Source: Clostridiales bacterium (GTDB lineage Bacteria > Bacillota > Clostridia > Christensenellales > CAG-314). From it: a stretch of DNA of 64,000 nt. Both the position numbers and the translations under genes were made by a program. The notes below the pieces were generated by a model. It had not been told where the DNA came from. It was given only the letters and a program-made list of their open reading frames with translations, and did no database searches. The stretch covers positions 313,347 to 377,346 of the forward strand of contig JAFLVM010000001.1 of the NCBI GenBank assembly GCA_022508305.1. The letters are read 5' to 3'. Positions 1 to 9,175 of this stretch are shown here, piece after piece (within the stretch, counting starts at the first letter, position 1; every line of letters begins with the position of its first letter).

Positions 1-519
1 GTGGGCGCAGACAGTTGCGTAACGCTGTGGGGAGAGGGTGTGTCGCAAGGTCACTCCAACGCTATTCGCGTAATTCGCGGAGTTATCGACGCGGTACAGT
101 TTACCAAGCCCAAGGATAACGCGCTCGAACTTATACGGCAAGGAGTTACAAAGGGGGAGAAACTGCACGACCGCATTTGCTACGTTGCATGTGTTGATGA
201 GGACAAAGATACCGTCAAAAAACAAATTGTGGAAATGCCCAACTACTTCAAAGACTACGACACCACCGTTGTATTTTGCGCGCCGCAAGAGGTACGCGAA
301 TTAAGGCAGAGGACGGCGCACCGCGGGCAGGTGATATGCCACGGCGAGGGATTTGTCGCCACAACGGACGTACGGCTTGACTGCAACACCGACTACACGG
401 CGAAAATCATGCTTAGCTACGCCAAGGCAATTCCGCAGTTGAAAAAGGACGGCTACCGCGGCGCGCTTGACGTGTACGACGTACCTTTGCGGTATTTGGC
501 AGACAACAAGTTGATTTGA
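1..519 (+). CDS. ddh: meso-diaminopimelate dehydrogenase, C-terminal part (5' end outside window)
   Basis: Ddh makes meso-diaminopimelate in one NADPH-dependent reductive amination of tetrahydrodipicolinate, supplying peptidoglycan and lysine. The visible 172 residues match the family's C-terminal half: the WGEGVSQGHSNAIR segment, then the conserved DAQFT-like and late dimerisation/substrate regions, ending at a TGA stop. The family is about 325 residues, so roughly the first 150 lie upstream, and the GTG at base 1 is an internal codon, not the start. An intrinsic terminator follows at 565-594. With asd, dapA and dapB at 23.2-25.8 kb the window holds most of a dehydrogenase-type DAP route. 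The family call is firm; start and operon partners are not visible. Confidence 0.9.
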   Translation: MGADSCVTLWGEGVSQGHSNAIRVIRGVIDAVQFTKPKDNALELIRQGVTKGEKLHDRICYVACVDEDKDTVKKQIVEMPNYFKDYDTTVVFCAPQEVRELRQRTAHRGQVICHGEGFVATTDVRLDCNTDYTAKIMLSYAKAIPQLKKDGYRGALDVYDVPLRYLADNKLI

Positions 520-564
520 TACGGGAATCTCGGTTACATATACCGCTTTTTAAACCGTCGAAAA

Positions 565-594
565 AACAGCTCCTTTACGCAAGGGGCTGTTTTT
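565..594 (+). terminator. Intrinsic terminator after ddh
   Basis: An 11-bp stem (565-575 with 581-591, including G-T wobble) has a 5-base loop and runs into a T tract, 45 bases after the ddh stop. The matching A tract on the other side could also let it end the converging deaminase gene. Confidence 0.75.
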
Positions 595-651
595 GATTGT
601 TGTTCAAATTAAATTTTGAGACGGAATAACTACGCAATAAGTCTGTGACAA

Positions 652-1104
652 TTACAAGTCCGCATACCTGTCAACCTGCACGTTCGCCTCGTGTAGCAGT
701 TCCACGGCAAATTCGTCGGGATACCCTTCCTTGTACACCACGCGCCTGATTCCTGCGTTGACAATGAGTTTGGCGCATATTACGCAGGGTTGATGCGTGC
801 AGTACAGCGTTGCGCCGTCCAAGCTTACTCCCAAACGGGCAGCGTTGACAATGGCGTTTTGCTCGGCGTGTACCGAGTAGCACTTTTCAAGGAGCGTGCC
901 GCTTGTAATCCCCATCTTGAGGCGCAGACATTCGCCCTTTTCCTTGCAGCTTTTGACACCTTCAGGGGCGCCGTTGTAGCCTGTAGACAAAATACGCTTG
1001 TCACGTACTATCACAGCTCCGACCTGACGGTCCTCTTTGAAGCAGCTGGACCAAGTAGCAACCTGCTCGGTCAGCTCCATAAATCGCTTATCCCATTTGT
1101 TCAT
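652..1104 (-). CDS. dCMP deaminase family protein (ComEB-like)
   Basis: Zinc-dependent cytidine/deoxycytidylate deaminase, expected to convert dCMP to dUMP for dTTP synthesis. The 150 residues carry the HAE motif (His79, Glu81) and the PCVIC zinc motif (Cys107, Cys110), plus an extra Cys/His-rich insert at about 53-80 typical of the dCMP deaminase subgroup, where it often binds a structural zinc. Bacillus comEB is the nearest named relative; despite the name, that gene is not itself evidence of competence. The start follows the DUF2188 gene by about 12 bases on the same strand, so the two are probably co-transcribed. Confidence 0.88.
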   Translation of the reverse strand: MNKWDKRFMELTEQVATWSSCFKEDRQVGAVIVRDKRILSTGYNGAPEGVKSCKEKGECLRLKMGITSGTLLEKCYSVHAEQNAIVNAARLGVSLDGATLYCTHQPCVICAKLIVNAGIRRVVYKEGYPDEFAVELLHEANVQVDRYADL

Positions 1105-1116
1105 AGTTACAACCTA

Positions 1117-1860
1117 TTAATAGTTTTGTTTGCGGATTTTGCCGTCTTTCTTGTGAATGACGATGCTGCCGTCTTGATTGTTTGCCTTTTCCTTGGCAAA
1201 CGCAATCGCCTCCGCTTGCGTATCAAACAGCTTGAGCGCCTTTTCGCCTCCTGCAAGTTTTACCTGCCATTTGCCGTCGTCACGGGTGGAAATGTGGTAT
1301 GTCTTCGGACGATCTTTTTCTTCAGTCACGGGTTGTTCCTCCTTAGCTTTTGATTTTGCTGTAGATTGAGACGTTTTCGCCGTCTTTTCGGCAGACTTCT
1401 TCTCAGTAGACGCAGCAGATTTCTTTTCTGCGGTCTTCTTTGCAGTAGACGCAGAGCTTGACTTTGCCGAACTGCTTGACTTTGCTGCGCTGCTGCTCTT
1501 TGATGCAGACGAGGTGGATTTGGCAGTTTTCTTGGGTTGTTCCGTAGTTGCAACCGCTTCCTTTTCAGCAGGCTCTTCTACAGGTTCAACCTTTTCTTCT
1601 GCTACGGGAGCAGGCTCTTCTACAGGCGCAGCCTCAACGGGTTGTGACTCTGCTTCTTCTGACGGAGCGGATTCTTCAACAACTTCTTTTTCAGCATTAC
1701 TTTCGGCAAGTTGAGCTGCCAACTTGGACTTTTTGCGTGAAAGCACCGCAATCACGATGATGAGCGCAATAATGACGAGAATGGCAATAACTCCGAGCAA
1801 ATGCCACACTTGTACCGTAAAGCTGCCGATTGGGAAAAGTGCATTTTCAAAAAACGACAT
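1117..1860 (-). CDS. Membrane-anchored DUF2188 protein with Ala/Ser/Lys linker
   Basis: A 247-residue protein in three parts. One hydrophobic helix lies near residues 17-41. A long low-complexity linker follows, first Glu/Pro/Ala-rich (about 50-105) and then Lys/Ser/Ala-rich (about 108-185). The C-terminal 60 residues (YHISTRDDGKWQV to the end) match DUF2188, a small domain of unknown function with the typical phrases DTQAEAIAFAKE and GSIVIHKKDGKIR. The charge switch along the linker suggests an extended spacer between membrane and domain; which side of the membrane the domain sits on is not decided by the sequence. A good Shine-Dalgarno (AAGGAG) precedes the ATG. Function unknown. Confidence 0.75.
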   Translation of the reverse strand: MSFFENALFPIGSFTVQVWHLLGVIAILVIIALIIVIAVLSRKKSKLAAQLAESNAEKEVVEESAPSEEAESQPVEAAPVEEPAPVAEEKVEPVEEPAEKEAVATTEQPKKTAKSTSSASKSSSAAKSSSSAKSSSASTAKKTAEKKSAASTEKKSAEKTAKTSQSTAKSKAKEEQPVTEEKDRPKTYHISTRDDGKWQVKLAGGEKALKLFDTQAEAIAFAKEKANNQDGSIVIHKKDGKIRKQNY

Positions 1861-2052
1861 AAAAAAACTCCTTAAAATATATTTCTATGTTAATTATAGC
1901 ATTTATATAAGAAAATCTCAAGGGTTTTTGAAAACTAAATTTTTCATTTTTATGCCTATTTTTAAGGTGACGCCACCTCAAAAACTCAATTACGGCACCT
2001 TATTCAGTCCTCTCTTACGACAAAAAAAGTGACCAAATAGCAAGTAATTGTC

Positions 2053-2080
2053 TTGACATTAGGGAAATATGTGCTATAAT
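2053..2080 (+). promoter_or_regulatory. Sigma-A type promoter of groES-groEL
   Basis: TTGACA at 2053-2058 and TATAAT at 2075-2080, both perfect consensus, are separated by 16 bp. The CIRCE-like operator begins four bases after the -10 box. Confidence 0.9.
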
Positions 2081-2084
2081 GATT

Positions 2085-2111
2085 TTAGCAGTCGCGAGGT
2101 TTGACTGCTAA
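2085..2111 (+). promoter_or_regulatory. CIRCE operator variant (HrcA site)
   Basis: A perfect 9-bp inverted repeat, TTAGCAGTC and GACTGCTAA with 9 bases between, covers the transcription start of groES-groEL. The usual CIRCE is TTAGCACTC-N9-GAGTGCTAA; here the seventh base of each arm is exchanged symmetrically. HrcA repression relieved by heat is the expected control. No hrcA gene is in the window. Confidence 0.88.
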
Positions 2112-2146
2112 AAATCTGTCAATAATTGTTTTGGAGGCAAAAATAT

Positions 2147-4061
<1,915 letters not shown>

Positions 4062-4078
4062 AATAAAATCACACAAAA

Positions 4079-4109
4079 AGGACACTTGATTTCAAGTGTC
4101 CTTTTTTTT
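4079..4109 (+). terminator. Intrinsic terminator of groES-groEL
   Basis: An 11-bp perfect stem (4079-4089 with 4092-4102) with a minimal loop is followed by eight T residues, 17 bases after the groEL stop. Confidence 0.92.
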
Positions 4110-4121
4110 GTTAAAAATTGA

Positions 4122-4148
4122 GTTTTTCCCACCCCATGTTAATTTTTT
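4122..4148 (+). repeat. ACCCCATGT dispersed element, copy 1
   Basis: TTTTTCCCACCCCATGTTAA followed by a T tract, with the exact core at 4131-4139. It is intergenic, between the groEL terminator and the 3' end of the lsa-like gene. See the findings for the whole family. Confidence 0.8.
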
Positions 4149-4159
4149 GGTGTAATTTT

Positions 4160-5626
4160 CTACAGTTCCACAACTTTCGTTGCCACCAAATTTCGGAAAA
4201 AACTGTCGTGCTCGACGAACAGCATAGTTGGTTGAAACTGACAAATCAGTTTTTCTATTTGCATACGCGAATAGACGTCGATAAAGTTGAGAGGTTCATC
4301 CCAAACGTAGATATGAGCGCGCTCGCACAAACTTTTGGCAATGAGCACCTTCTTCTTTTGTCCACCCGAAAAGTCGCTGATATCCTTGTCAAACTGTTCA
4401 CGAGTAAAATCAAGTTTTCGCAGTATTGCAAGAAACAGACTCTCGTCCAAACCGTGATTTTGGGCAAAATCCCTAAGTCTTCCGCTTAGTTGGTTAGTAT
4501 CTTGGGCAACGTAAGATATTTTGAGACCGCTCCCAACGGATATTTTTCCACCGTGCGGAATTTCTTTACCAAGCAGCAACTTGATAAGGCTACTTTTACC
4601 ACTGCCGTTTTTACCGCACAAGGCAACCCGCTCACCTCTTTTAATTTCAAACGAGACGTTATCGCAAACTGTCTTACCGTCGTTATAGCGTACTGAAACG
4701 TTGTCAAAAATTGCCAGCGTTTCATTTCTGTACGCTTGCGGAAACAGTTTTAGCGGTTCTGCCGTTTCGGTGTTTTTAAGCAGTTGCGACTTTTGCTCTA
4801 TCGCTTTTTGCTGACGGCGCTCTATCGCTTTGGCGCGTTGCATCATTTTAGCGGATTTATGTCCTACGTAGCCGCTGTCATGCGCGCTTTTTTTATCTTT
4901 TTCTATCTTGTCGGACCAACCCGCCGTTCGGCGTACTGCTTCTTTGAGACTTGCTATTTCCGACTGCAAACGAGCGTTTTGCGTTTCTTCAAACTTCTGC
5001 TGATTTTCAAAGTTTGTCATAAACGTAGTAAAATTTCCCTTTTGCACTTCTATGTTCGCCCGATTTAGCGACAGCACGTGATCTATGCAGCCGTCCAAGA
5101 AATACCTATCGTGCGAAACAAGAATAAAACCTTTTTTGCCGTTGAGATAACGCGATACCGTCTGTCGTCCATCGTAATCGAGATGGTTAGTCGGCTCGTC
5201 TATCAGCAGAAAATGTCCCTCGTTCAAAAACAGTGCCGCAAGCAACACCTTAGTTTGTTCACCTTTGGACAAAGTGGAAAACGGTCTATAAAATACGTCA
5301 GAAGCATCGACCTCAAGGCTGTTACACTCCTTGGTAAGTTGCCATTCTTGGGCGTTGGGGCTTATTTCGTTCAATATTTCAACCGTGAAAAGGTTTTCGT
5401 CGCGCACCGCGTAGGGAAAATAATCAAATTGAACGGAACTTGTTATTCTTCCCTCATATTCGTATTTGTTCATTAGTAAATTCAAAAACGTCGTTTTGCC
5501 TCTGCCGTTTCTGCCAATGAAGCCCAGTTTCCAATCGGTATCGATTGCAAAACTAACCTTTTCAAAGACGTTGACGTAGCTTCCGGGATAGGCAAAAGTA
5601 AGATTGTCTACTTTAATTATTGACAT
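4160..5626 (-). CDS. Lsa-type ABC-F ribosomal protection protein
   Basis: A 488-residue cytosolic ABC-F ATPase with two nucleotide-binding domains and no membrane part. Domain 1 has Walker A GRNGRGKTT, signature LSKGEQTK and Walker B LLIDEPTNHLD; domain 2 has GKNGSGKSS, FSGGQKKK and YVWDEPLNFID. The basic coiled linker between them (about 205-290) corresponds to the interdomain arm that reaches the ribosome. The opening IIKVDNLTFAYPGSY..TDWKLGFIGRNGRGKTT closely resembles Lsa proteins, which dislodge lincosamides, streptogramin A and pleuromutilins; the real spectrum cannot be read from sequence. The ATG at 5626 is chosen because GGAGGA lies just upstream; an ATG at 5638 overlaps that site. 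The 260-base leader looks regulatory. Confidence 0.88.
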   Translation of the reverse strand: MSIIKVDNLTFAYPGSYVNVFEKVSFAIDTDWKLGFIGRNGRGKTTFLNLLMNKYEYEGRITSSVQFDYFPYAVRDENLFTVEILNEISPNAQEWQLTKECNSLEVDASDVFYRPFSTLSKGEQTKVLLAALFLNEGHFLLIDEPTNHLDYDGRQTVSRYLNGKKGFILVSHDRYFLDGCIDHVLSLNRANIEVQKGNFTTFMTNFENQQKFEETQNARLQSEIASLKEAVRRTAGWSDKIEKDKKSAHDSGYVGHKSAKMMQRAKAIERRQQKAIEQKSQLLKNTETAEPLKLFPQAYRNETLAIFDNVSVRYNDGKTVCDNVSFEIKRGERVALCGKNGSGKSSLIKLLLGKEIPHGGKISVGSGLKISYVAQDTNQLSGRLRDFAQNHGLDESLFLAILRKLDFTREQFDKDISDFSGGQKKKVLIAKSLCERAHIYVWDEPLNFIDVYSRMQIEKLICQFQPTMLFVEHDSFFRNLVATKVVEL

Positions 5627-5688
5627 ATATTCCTCCAAAACAAAAATATAGCCGCAAGAAAGTTTCTTGCGACTTGAATATAAGTCAT
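5617..5688 (-). CDS. Leader ORF 3 of the lsa-like gene (23 codons, overlaps its start)
   Basis: The ATG at 5688 follows a GGAG-like box and opens a frame whose product is hydrophobic in its second half (about NFLAAIFLFW). It runs across the terminator-like hairpin at 5653-5671 and stops seven bases inside the lsa-like gene in another frame, so translation would disturb the hairpin and could couple to the main gene. Whether it is translated is unproven. Confidence 0.4.
   Translation of the reverse strand: MTYIQVARNFLAAIFLFWRNICQ
5653..5671 (-). terminator. Hairpin in the leader of the lsa-like gene (possible attenuator)
   Basis: On the minus strand CGCAAGAAA and TTTCTTGCG form a 9-bp stem followed by a U-rich run, directly before the ribosome binding site. 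The 5' arm can also pair with TTTCTTGC inside leader ORF 1. This fits transcription attenuation of the kind known for vmlR and other ABC-F genes, but the loop is very small and the U run is interrupted. Confidence 0.5.
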
Positions 5689-5780
5689 ACTAACAACACT
5701 CCGATACTACCAAAAAGTAGACAAAGTGCAATAAAATAAAACGCCAACTAACGCTTTATATTATATGAAAAGACGTGAAA

Positions 5781-5834
5781 CTATCTTGCAACAGGGCAGA
5801 CTATCCCCCCCCCCCAATAGAGAGAACGCTGCAT
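5781..5834 (-). CDS. Leader ORF 2 of the lsa-like gene (17 codons with G11 tract)
   Basis: The ATG at 5834 opens MQRSLYWGGGIVCPVAR. The glycines are encoded by a run of eleven G residues (C11 on the plus strand, 5805-5815), so any slippage changes the frame and end of this ORF. No clear Shine-Dalgarno. It spans a segment that can pair with leader ORF 1. Confidence 0.3.
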   Translation of the reverse strand: MQRSLYWGGGIVCPVAR

Positions 5835-5841
5835 ATAGAAA

Positions 5842-5865
5842 CTATTTGCAAGAAATATTTCGCAT
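5842..5865 (-). CDS. Leader ORF 1 of the lsa-like gene (MRNISCK)
   Basis: A seven-codon ORF, 5 bases after AAGGCGGTG, a one-mismatch Shine-Dalgarno also used by the hydrolase gene at 56831. Its last codons contain TTTCTTGC, complementary to the 5' arm of the downstream hairpin. A ribosome held here by an antibiotic would change leader folding, as in known ABC-F and erm leaders. Confidence 0.5.
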   Translation of the reverse strand: MRNISCK

Positions 5866-5896
5866 CTTTTCACCGCCTTTTTTTGATGATAGAGAT

Positions 5897-5925
5897 ATTA
5901 TACTAAATTTATTTGTACCAGTCAA
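5897..5925 (-). promoter_or_regulatory. Promoter of the lsa-like gene
   Basis: On the minus strand TTGACT (5925-5920) and TATAAT (5902-5897) are separated by 17 bp. Transcription would start near 5890, giving an untranslated leader of about 260 bases. Confidence 0.8.
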
Positions 5926-5936
5926 TACTTTGCGCT

Positions 5937-6851
5937 CTATGCGACCGTTCCCAAGATGAAATAAGAGGAAATGCCGAGAATAACGCCTGCAAAATACATA
6001 ATTGCAAGTATTACGAGGTTGCGGCGCCAGTGTTTTCTGTCCTTGAAAAGAATTGCAAGCGCTATACCGCTGTTGGACACAAGTCCCGCAAGCAGAGCCG
6101 GCAGTTCGATAATTTTGTCGGCGTACATGCCTGCAATGATTACACTACTTGCGCAGTTGGGAATAAGTCCGATGAGTGACGTGAAGAAACTTTGCGCAAA
6201 GCCAAGTTTTGATGTAAAGCCGATTATTTCGTCATTAAATCTGTTGAGCAACAGTCCGAACACCGCGTTTACAACGAAAATGTAAACAAATATCTTGAGA
6301 GTGTGCAGTAGCGGGTGTTTTACAAAATTCCAAAACTTTTTGATCCGTTTGACGTTAGCGTCCTTGCCCTCTTCGTGATGGTCGTTTACGTCGTGATGGC
6401 AGCAGCCTTCTTCCTCGTTTAGTTGGTAGTCAGAGGCAAGCTTGCGTTTGTCAAATAGATTGATGAGATAGCCAAGCGCAACGGCGTAGACAATCTTGAC
6501 TAACAGTACAATCCATATAGCGTTAGCTCCGCCGCTGCCGTCGTATATATTTCTGTTTGTGAGCAGTATCGGCAACGCTTCGTCGCTTGTGGCAACAAAA
6601 AAGGCAATGAGCGTCCCCATTTTGAGGTAGTCCTGACAGTACAAGTCGGTAGCCATGACGGAAAAACCGCATTGCGGAACAAGCCCCACGCCGCCTGCCA
6701 CCATTGGCGCGAGCTTGCCGTTCAGGAGCCTTACGGTAAAATTCTTTGCCCGTTGATTTCGCTCCAAAAACTCGATGAGCAGATAGATTACGAGCAAAAA
6801 AGGCGCCGCTATTGAACTGTCAATTAGTGCATCAAGCACTACATCCCACAT
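5937..6851 (-). CDS. ArsP_2/DUF2899-type putative metal(loid) permease
   Basis: A 304-residue integral membrane protein with about 8-10 helices and two similar halves, each with a proline-cysteine signature: GLVPQCGFS near residue 57 and GLIPNCASS near 208. This duplicated motif is typical of the DUF2899/ArsP_2 family, annotated as putative arsenic or manganese transporters. Between the halves lies a cytosolic loop rich in likely metal ligands (EEEGCCHHDVNDHHEE, about 146-161). A minus-strand TATAAT at 6935-6930 is a candidate -10 box, with a copy of the dispersed element where the -35 would be. Substrate unknown; no metal riboswitch is recognisable in the 150-base upstream gap. Confidence 0.72.
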   Translation of the reverse strand: MWDVVLDALIDSSIAAPFLLVIYLLIEFLERNQRAKNFTVRLLNGKLAPMVAGGVGLVPQCGFSVMATDLYCQDYLKMGTLIAFFVATSDEALPILLTNRNIYDGSGGANAIWIVLLVKIVYAVALGYLINLFDKRKLASDYQLNEEEGCCHHDVNDHHEEGKDANVKRIKKFWNFVKHPLLHTLKIFVYIFVVNAVFGLLLNRFNDEIIGFTSKLGFAQSFFTSLIGLIPNCASSVIIAGMYADKIIELPALLAGLVSNSGIALAILFKDRKHWRRNLVILAIMYFAGVILGISSYFILGTVA

Positions 6852-6941
6852 TTTCTGACCGTCCCCTCAAAATTGCTTCTTTCGACCAATTCGTCGGGGA
6901 ATCCTTTTAATTATTTTTTTGAAAAATTGATTATAGAATAG

Positions 6942-6972
6942 GTTTTTCCTACCCCATGTTAAAAATTTAGAC
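6942..6972 (+). repeat. ACCCCATGT dispersed element, copy 2
   Basis: TTTTTCCTACCCCATGTTAA then A/T-rich ending TTTAG, core at 6951-6959. It is intergenic, between the divIVA-like gene and the permease, and overlaps the expected -35 position of the permease promoter. Confidence 0.8.
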
Positions 6973-7004
6973 TTTTTAACAAGCAGTATCACTCGCCGTG
7001 TTGA

Positions 7005-7661
7005 TTATTGGCGCTTCAACAATCCTAATTCTTGACACAGCTCTTCTAACGACTGCTGCGGCTGCGTAAGCTCCTTGAGATCTATCGCTTGCTCGGCTGC
7101 CTGCTCCACCTTGTCTATTGGATTGTCAAAGGCGTTTACAGTCGGCGCAACCGTGTTGCGTGCTGTTTTAGTGGTTTTTCCTACCGTCTGCTGAGTCGGG
7201 GCGGTTGTTGCGACAGCTGCCCTGTTAAGCGCAAGCTCCTCTTCTACCTCTTTGGCAACGTCGCTACCCTCGTAGGCATTTATGGTGTTCTCCAACTTCT
7301 TTTGCAGCTTGTTGAACTCCCTGACTTCCTCCGTCGAAAGCGCCGCAACAAGCGTCTTAGAGTAGGCGCGCCACGCTGCGTAGAAAATTTTGGCGCGGCT
7401 AAGCACCAAATCGGAATACTTTTCCGCGTCGTTTTTCAATTCCTGCGCAAGCTGCTGTGAGGCAATGAGCGATTTGGAAATTGCCTGTTCGTCCGCTTGA
7501 TACTGCTTTAGTTGCTGACGGAGTGTGTAATTTTCCTCCGACAGTTCGTCAATGCGCTCCTTTTGCGCCGAGCGAATTGATTTTTCATGCGCTGCCGTGT
7601 CCGCCAAAAATTTGTCGACTTCCTCGGGGTCGTAGCCTCGAAAAATCTTTTTGAAACCCAT
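7005..7661 (-). CDS. DivIVA-domain-like coiled-coil protein
   Basis: A 218-residue protein. The N-terminal 20 residues (GFKKIFRGYDPEEVDKFL) match the membrane-binding start of DivIVA/GpsB proteins, followed by coiled coil to about residue 135 and a Thr/Ala-rich tail. Family members sit at curved membrane at poles and septa and recruit division, wall or chromosome proteins. A second hydrophobic patch (AKIFYAAWRAYSKTLVAAL) sits in the middle. The ATG at 7661 abuts the pncB stop codon, so the two genes share a transcript. It is shorter than Bacillus DivIVA and could be a paralogue with its own role. Confidence 0.7.
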   Translation of the reverse strand: MGFKKIFRGYDPEEVDKFLADTAAHEKSIRSAQKERIDELSEENYTLRQQLKQYQADEQAISKSLIASQQLAQELKNDAEKYSDLVLSRAKIFYAAWRAYSKTLVAALSTEEVREFNKLQKKLENTINAYEGSDVAKEVEEELALNRAAVATTAPTQQTVGKTTKTARNTVAPTVNAFDNPIDKVEQAAEQAIDLKELTQPQQSLEELCQELGLLKRQ

Positions 7662-9097
7662 TATTTCACCGTTTTACGCTCTGCCGATATAAGATTTTCC
7701 TTCAGTTGGTACAACCTGTCCGACAAATCCACCTTGTATTCGTGAGGATGCGACAGTCTTTTGTATTCATCCCAAAAGCCGTCAAGACTTCCTTTACAGT
7801 CAGCTTGCAGCTCGTAGACGTTCCTCTTCGGCAGTACGCGCTTGCCGTCAACAATTGCGTCAACGTACAGCTCCTTGGCGTAGAAATTTGTCACGACCTT
7901 CGTTTTCCACCGCTCGGTGGGGTGTGTAATCGTCAAATCCTTGCTGTCGTCGATTGTTTCGCCTTTCAGACAAATAACGTCCGCAATTGCCTTGTCGGTG
8001 TCTCTACCAAACAAACGGTAGACGGTTTTCTGCCCCGGGTTGGTCATCTTGATTGGGTTGTCGCTGATTTTCATTTTGGGATAGTCAACGCCTGCGCGGT
8101 TGATATTTGCAAGCTTGTACACTCCGCCTAAGCTTGGGGTGTTGTTGCTTGTAATCAGCCTCGTACCCACGCCGTAAATGTCGATACGCGCGCCCTGTTG
8201 CTTCAAGGATTCCAACACGTACTCGTCAATGTCTGAGCTGGCAAAAATTTTGCAATCACTGTGCCCCGCGTCGTCCATCATCTTGCGCGCCTGCTTGGAC
8301 AAATACGCCAAATCGCCGCTGTCAAGACGGATTCCGACGGGTTTGTAGCCCTTTGCCTTCAAGTAATCAAACGTTTTGATAGCATTGGGCACACCGCTGT
8401 TCAAGGTGTCGTAGGTGTCTACAAGCAGCAGACAGTTGTCGGGGTAAATGTCGGCGTACGCCTTGAACGCGGTCAGTTCGTCGGGGAAGGACATAACCCA
8501 ACTGTGGGCGTGAGTTCCCTTTGGCGGCATACCGAACATCTCTGCGCACAACACGTTGCTCGTTGAAGTACATCCGCCTACGACTGCCGCGCGAGCGCCG
8601 TAAATTGCCGCATCAGGACCTTGCGCTCTACGCAAACCGAATTCCAATACGCTTGCGGGTTCTGCGGCGTAGCAAACGCGCCTTGATTTGGTAGCAATTA
8701 GCGTTTGGTGATTCACAATGTTGAGTAAAGCCGCCTCGACAAGCTGCGCCTGACAAATTGGCGCAGTGACTATTAGCAATGGCTCGTAGGGAAACACCAC
8801 CGTGCCTTCGGGAACGGCGCGAATACTGCCTGTAAACTTGAAGTTGGCAAGGTACGTCAAAAAATCCTCATTGAACGCCTTGGTTGCGCGCAGGTAGTCC
8901 ACGTCGTCGTTACTAAAATGCAGGTTTTCGATGTACTCTATCGCCTGTTCTAAGCCTGCAGCTATGCAAAAATTGCTTTCCTCAAAGGGGCGGAAAAACA
9001 GGTCGAAGGTTGCTACCTCTTCAGTCTTGCCCTGACGGAAGTAGCCGTACATCATGGTTAACTCGTAAAAATCAGTAAGAAGTGTTAAGTTACGCAT
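7661..9097 (-). CDS. pncB: Nicotinate phosphoribosyltransferase
   Basis: PncB joins nicotinate to PRPP with ATP to give nicotinate mononucleotide, the entry to Preiss-Handler NAD salvage. The 478 residues begin LTLLTDFYELTMMYGYF, the family signature, and continue with EFGLRRAQGPDAA, the GTHAHSWVMSF motif around the catalytic histidine, and DTYDTLNSG and GIRLDSGDL in the barrel. The ATG at 9097 gives the usual N-terminus; the GTG at 9121 would add eight residues and has no better ribosome site. The gene for the last step of the pathway, nadE, is at 47.2 kb. Confidence 0.95.
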   Translation of the reverse strand: MRNLTLLTDFYELTMMYGYFRQGKTEEVATFDLFFRPFEESNFCIAAGLEQAIEYIENLHFSNDDVDYLRATKAFNEDFLTYLANFKFTGSIRAVPEGTVVFPYEPLLIVTAPICQAQLVEAALLNIVNHQTLIATKSRRVCYAAEPASVLEFGLRRAQGPDAAIYGARAAVVGGCTSTSNVLCAEMFGMPPKGTHAHSWVMSFPDELTAFKAYADIYPDNCLLLVDTYDTLNSGVPNAIKTFDYLKAKGYKPVGIRLDSGDLAYLSKQARKMMDDAGHSDCKIFASSDIDEYVLESLKQQGARIDIYGVGTRLITSNNTPSLGGVYKLANINRAGVDYPKMKISDNPIKMTNPGQKTVYRLFGRDTDKAIADVICLKGETIDDSKDLTITHPTERWKTKVVTNFYAKELYVDAIVDGKRVLPKRNVYELQADCKGSLDGFWDEYKRLSHPHEYKVDLSDRLYQLKENLISAERKTVK

Positions 9098-9175
9098 ATA
9101 TTTGCAATCCCTCAGTCTCACAAATTCGACACCCCCAATTATATGGGGGCTTTGATTCTTTTTGGTTTCTGAAAT

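Noticed and set aside
1..3. GTG at the first base as the start of ddh
   Set aside because: The protein begins in the middle of the conserved Ddh fold, so the real start is upstream of the window.
790..1353. Long plus-strand frame opposite the deaminase and DUF2188 genes
   Set aside because: It has no ribosome site or recognisable domain and is antisense to two well-supported genes.
5953..6200. Possible small plus-strand genes opposite the permease
   Set aside because: No ribosome sites, and they conflict with membrane-helix coding on the minus strand.
6852..7004. Manganese (yybP-ykoY) riboswitch upstream of the ArsP_2-type permease
   Set aside because: No matching conserved loops were found in the short AT-rich gap.
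9130..9153. CCCCC/GGGGG hairpin between lgt and pncB as a terminator
   Set aside because: The stem is short and no T run follows on the transcribed strand; read-through from lgt to pncB is likely.
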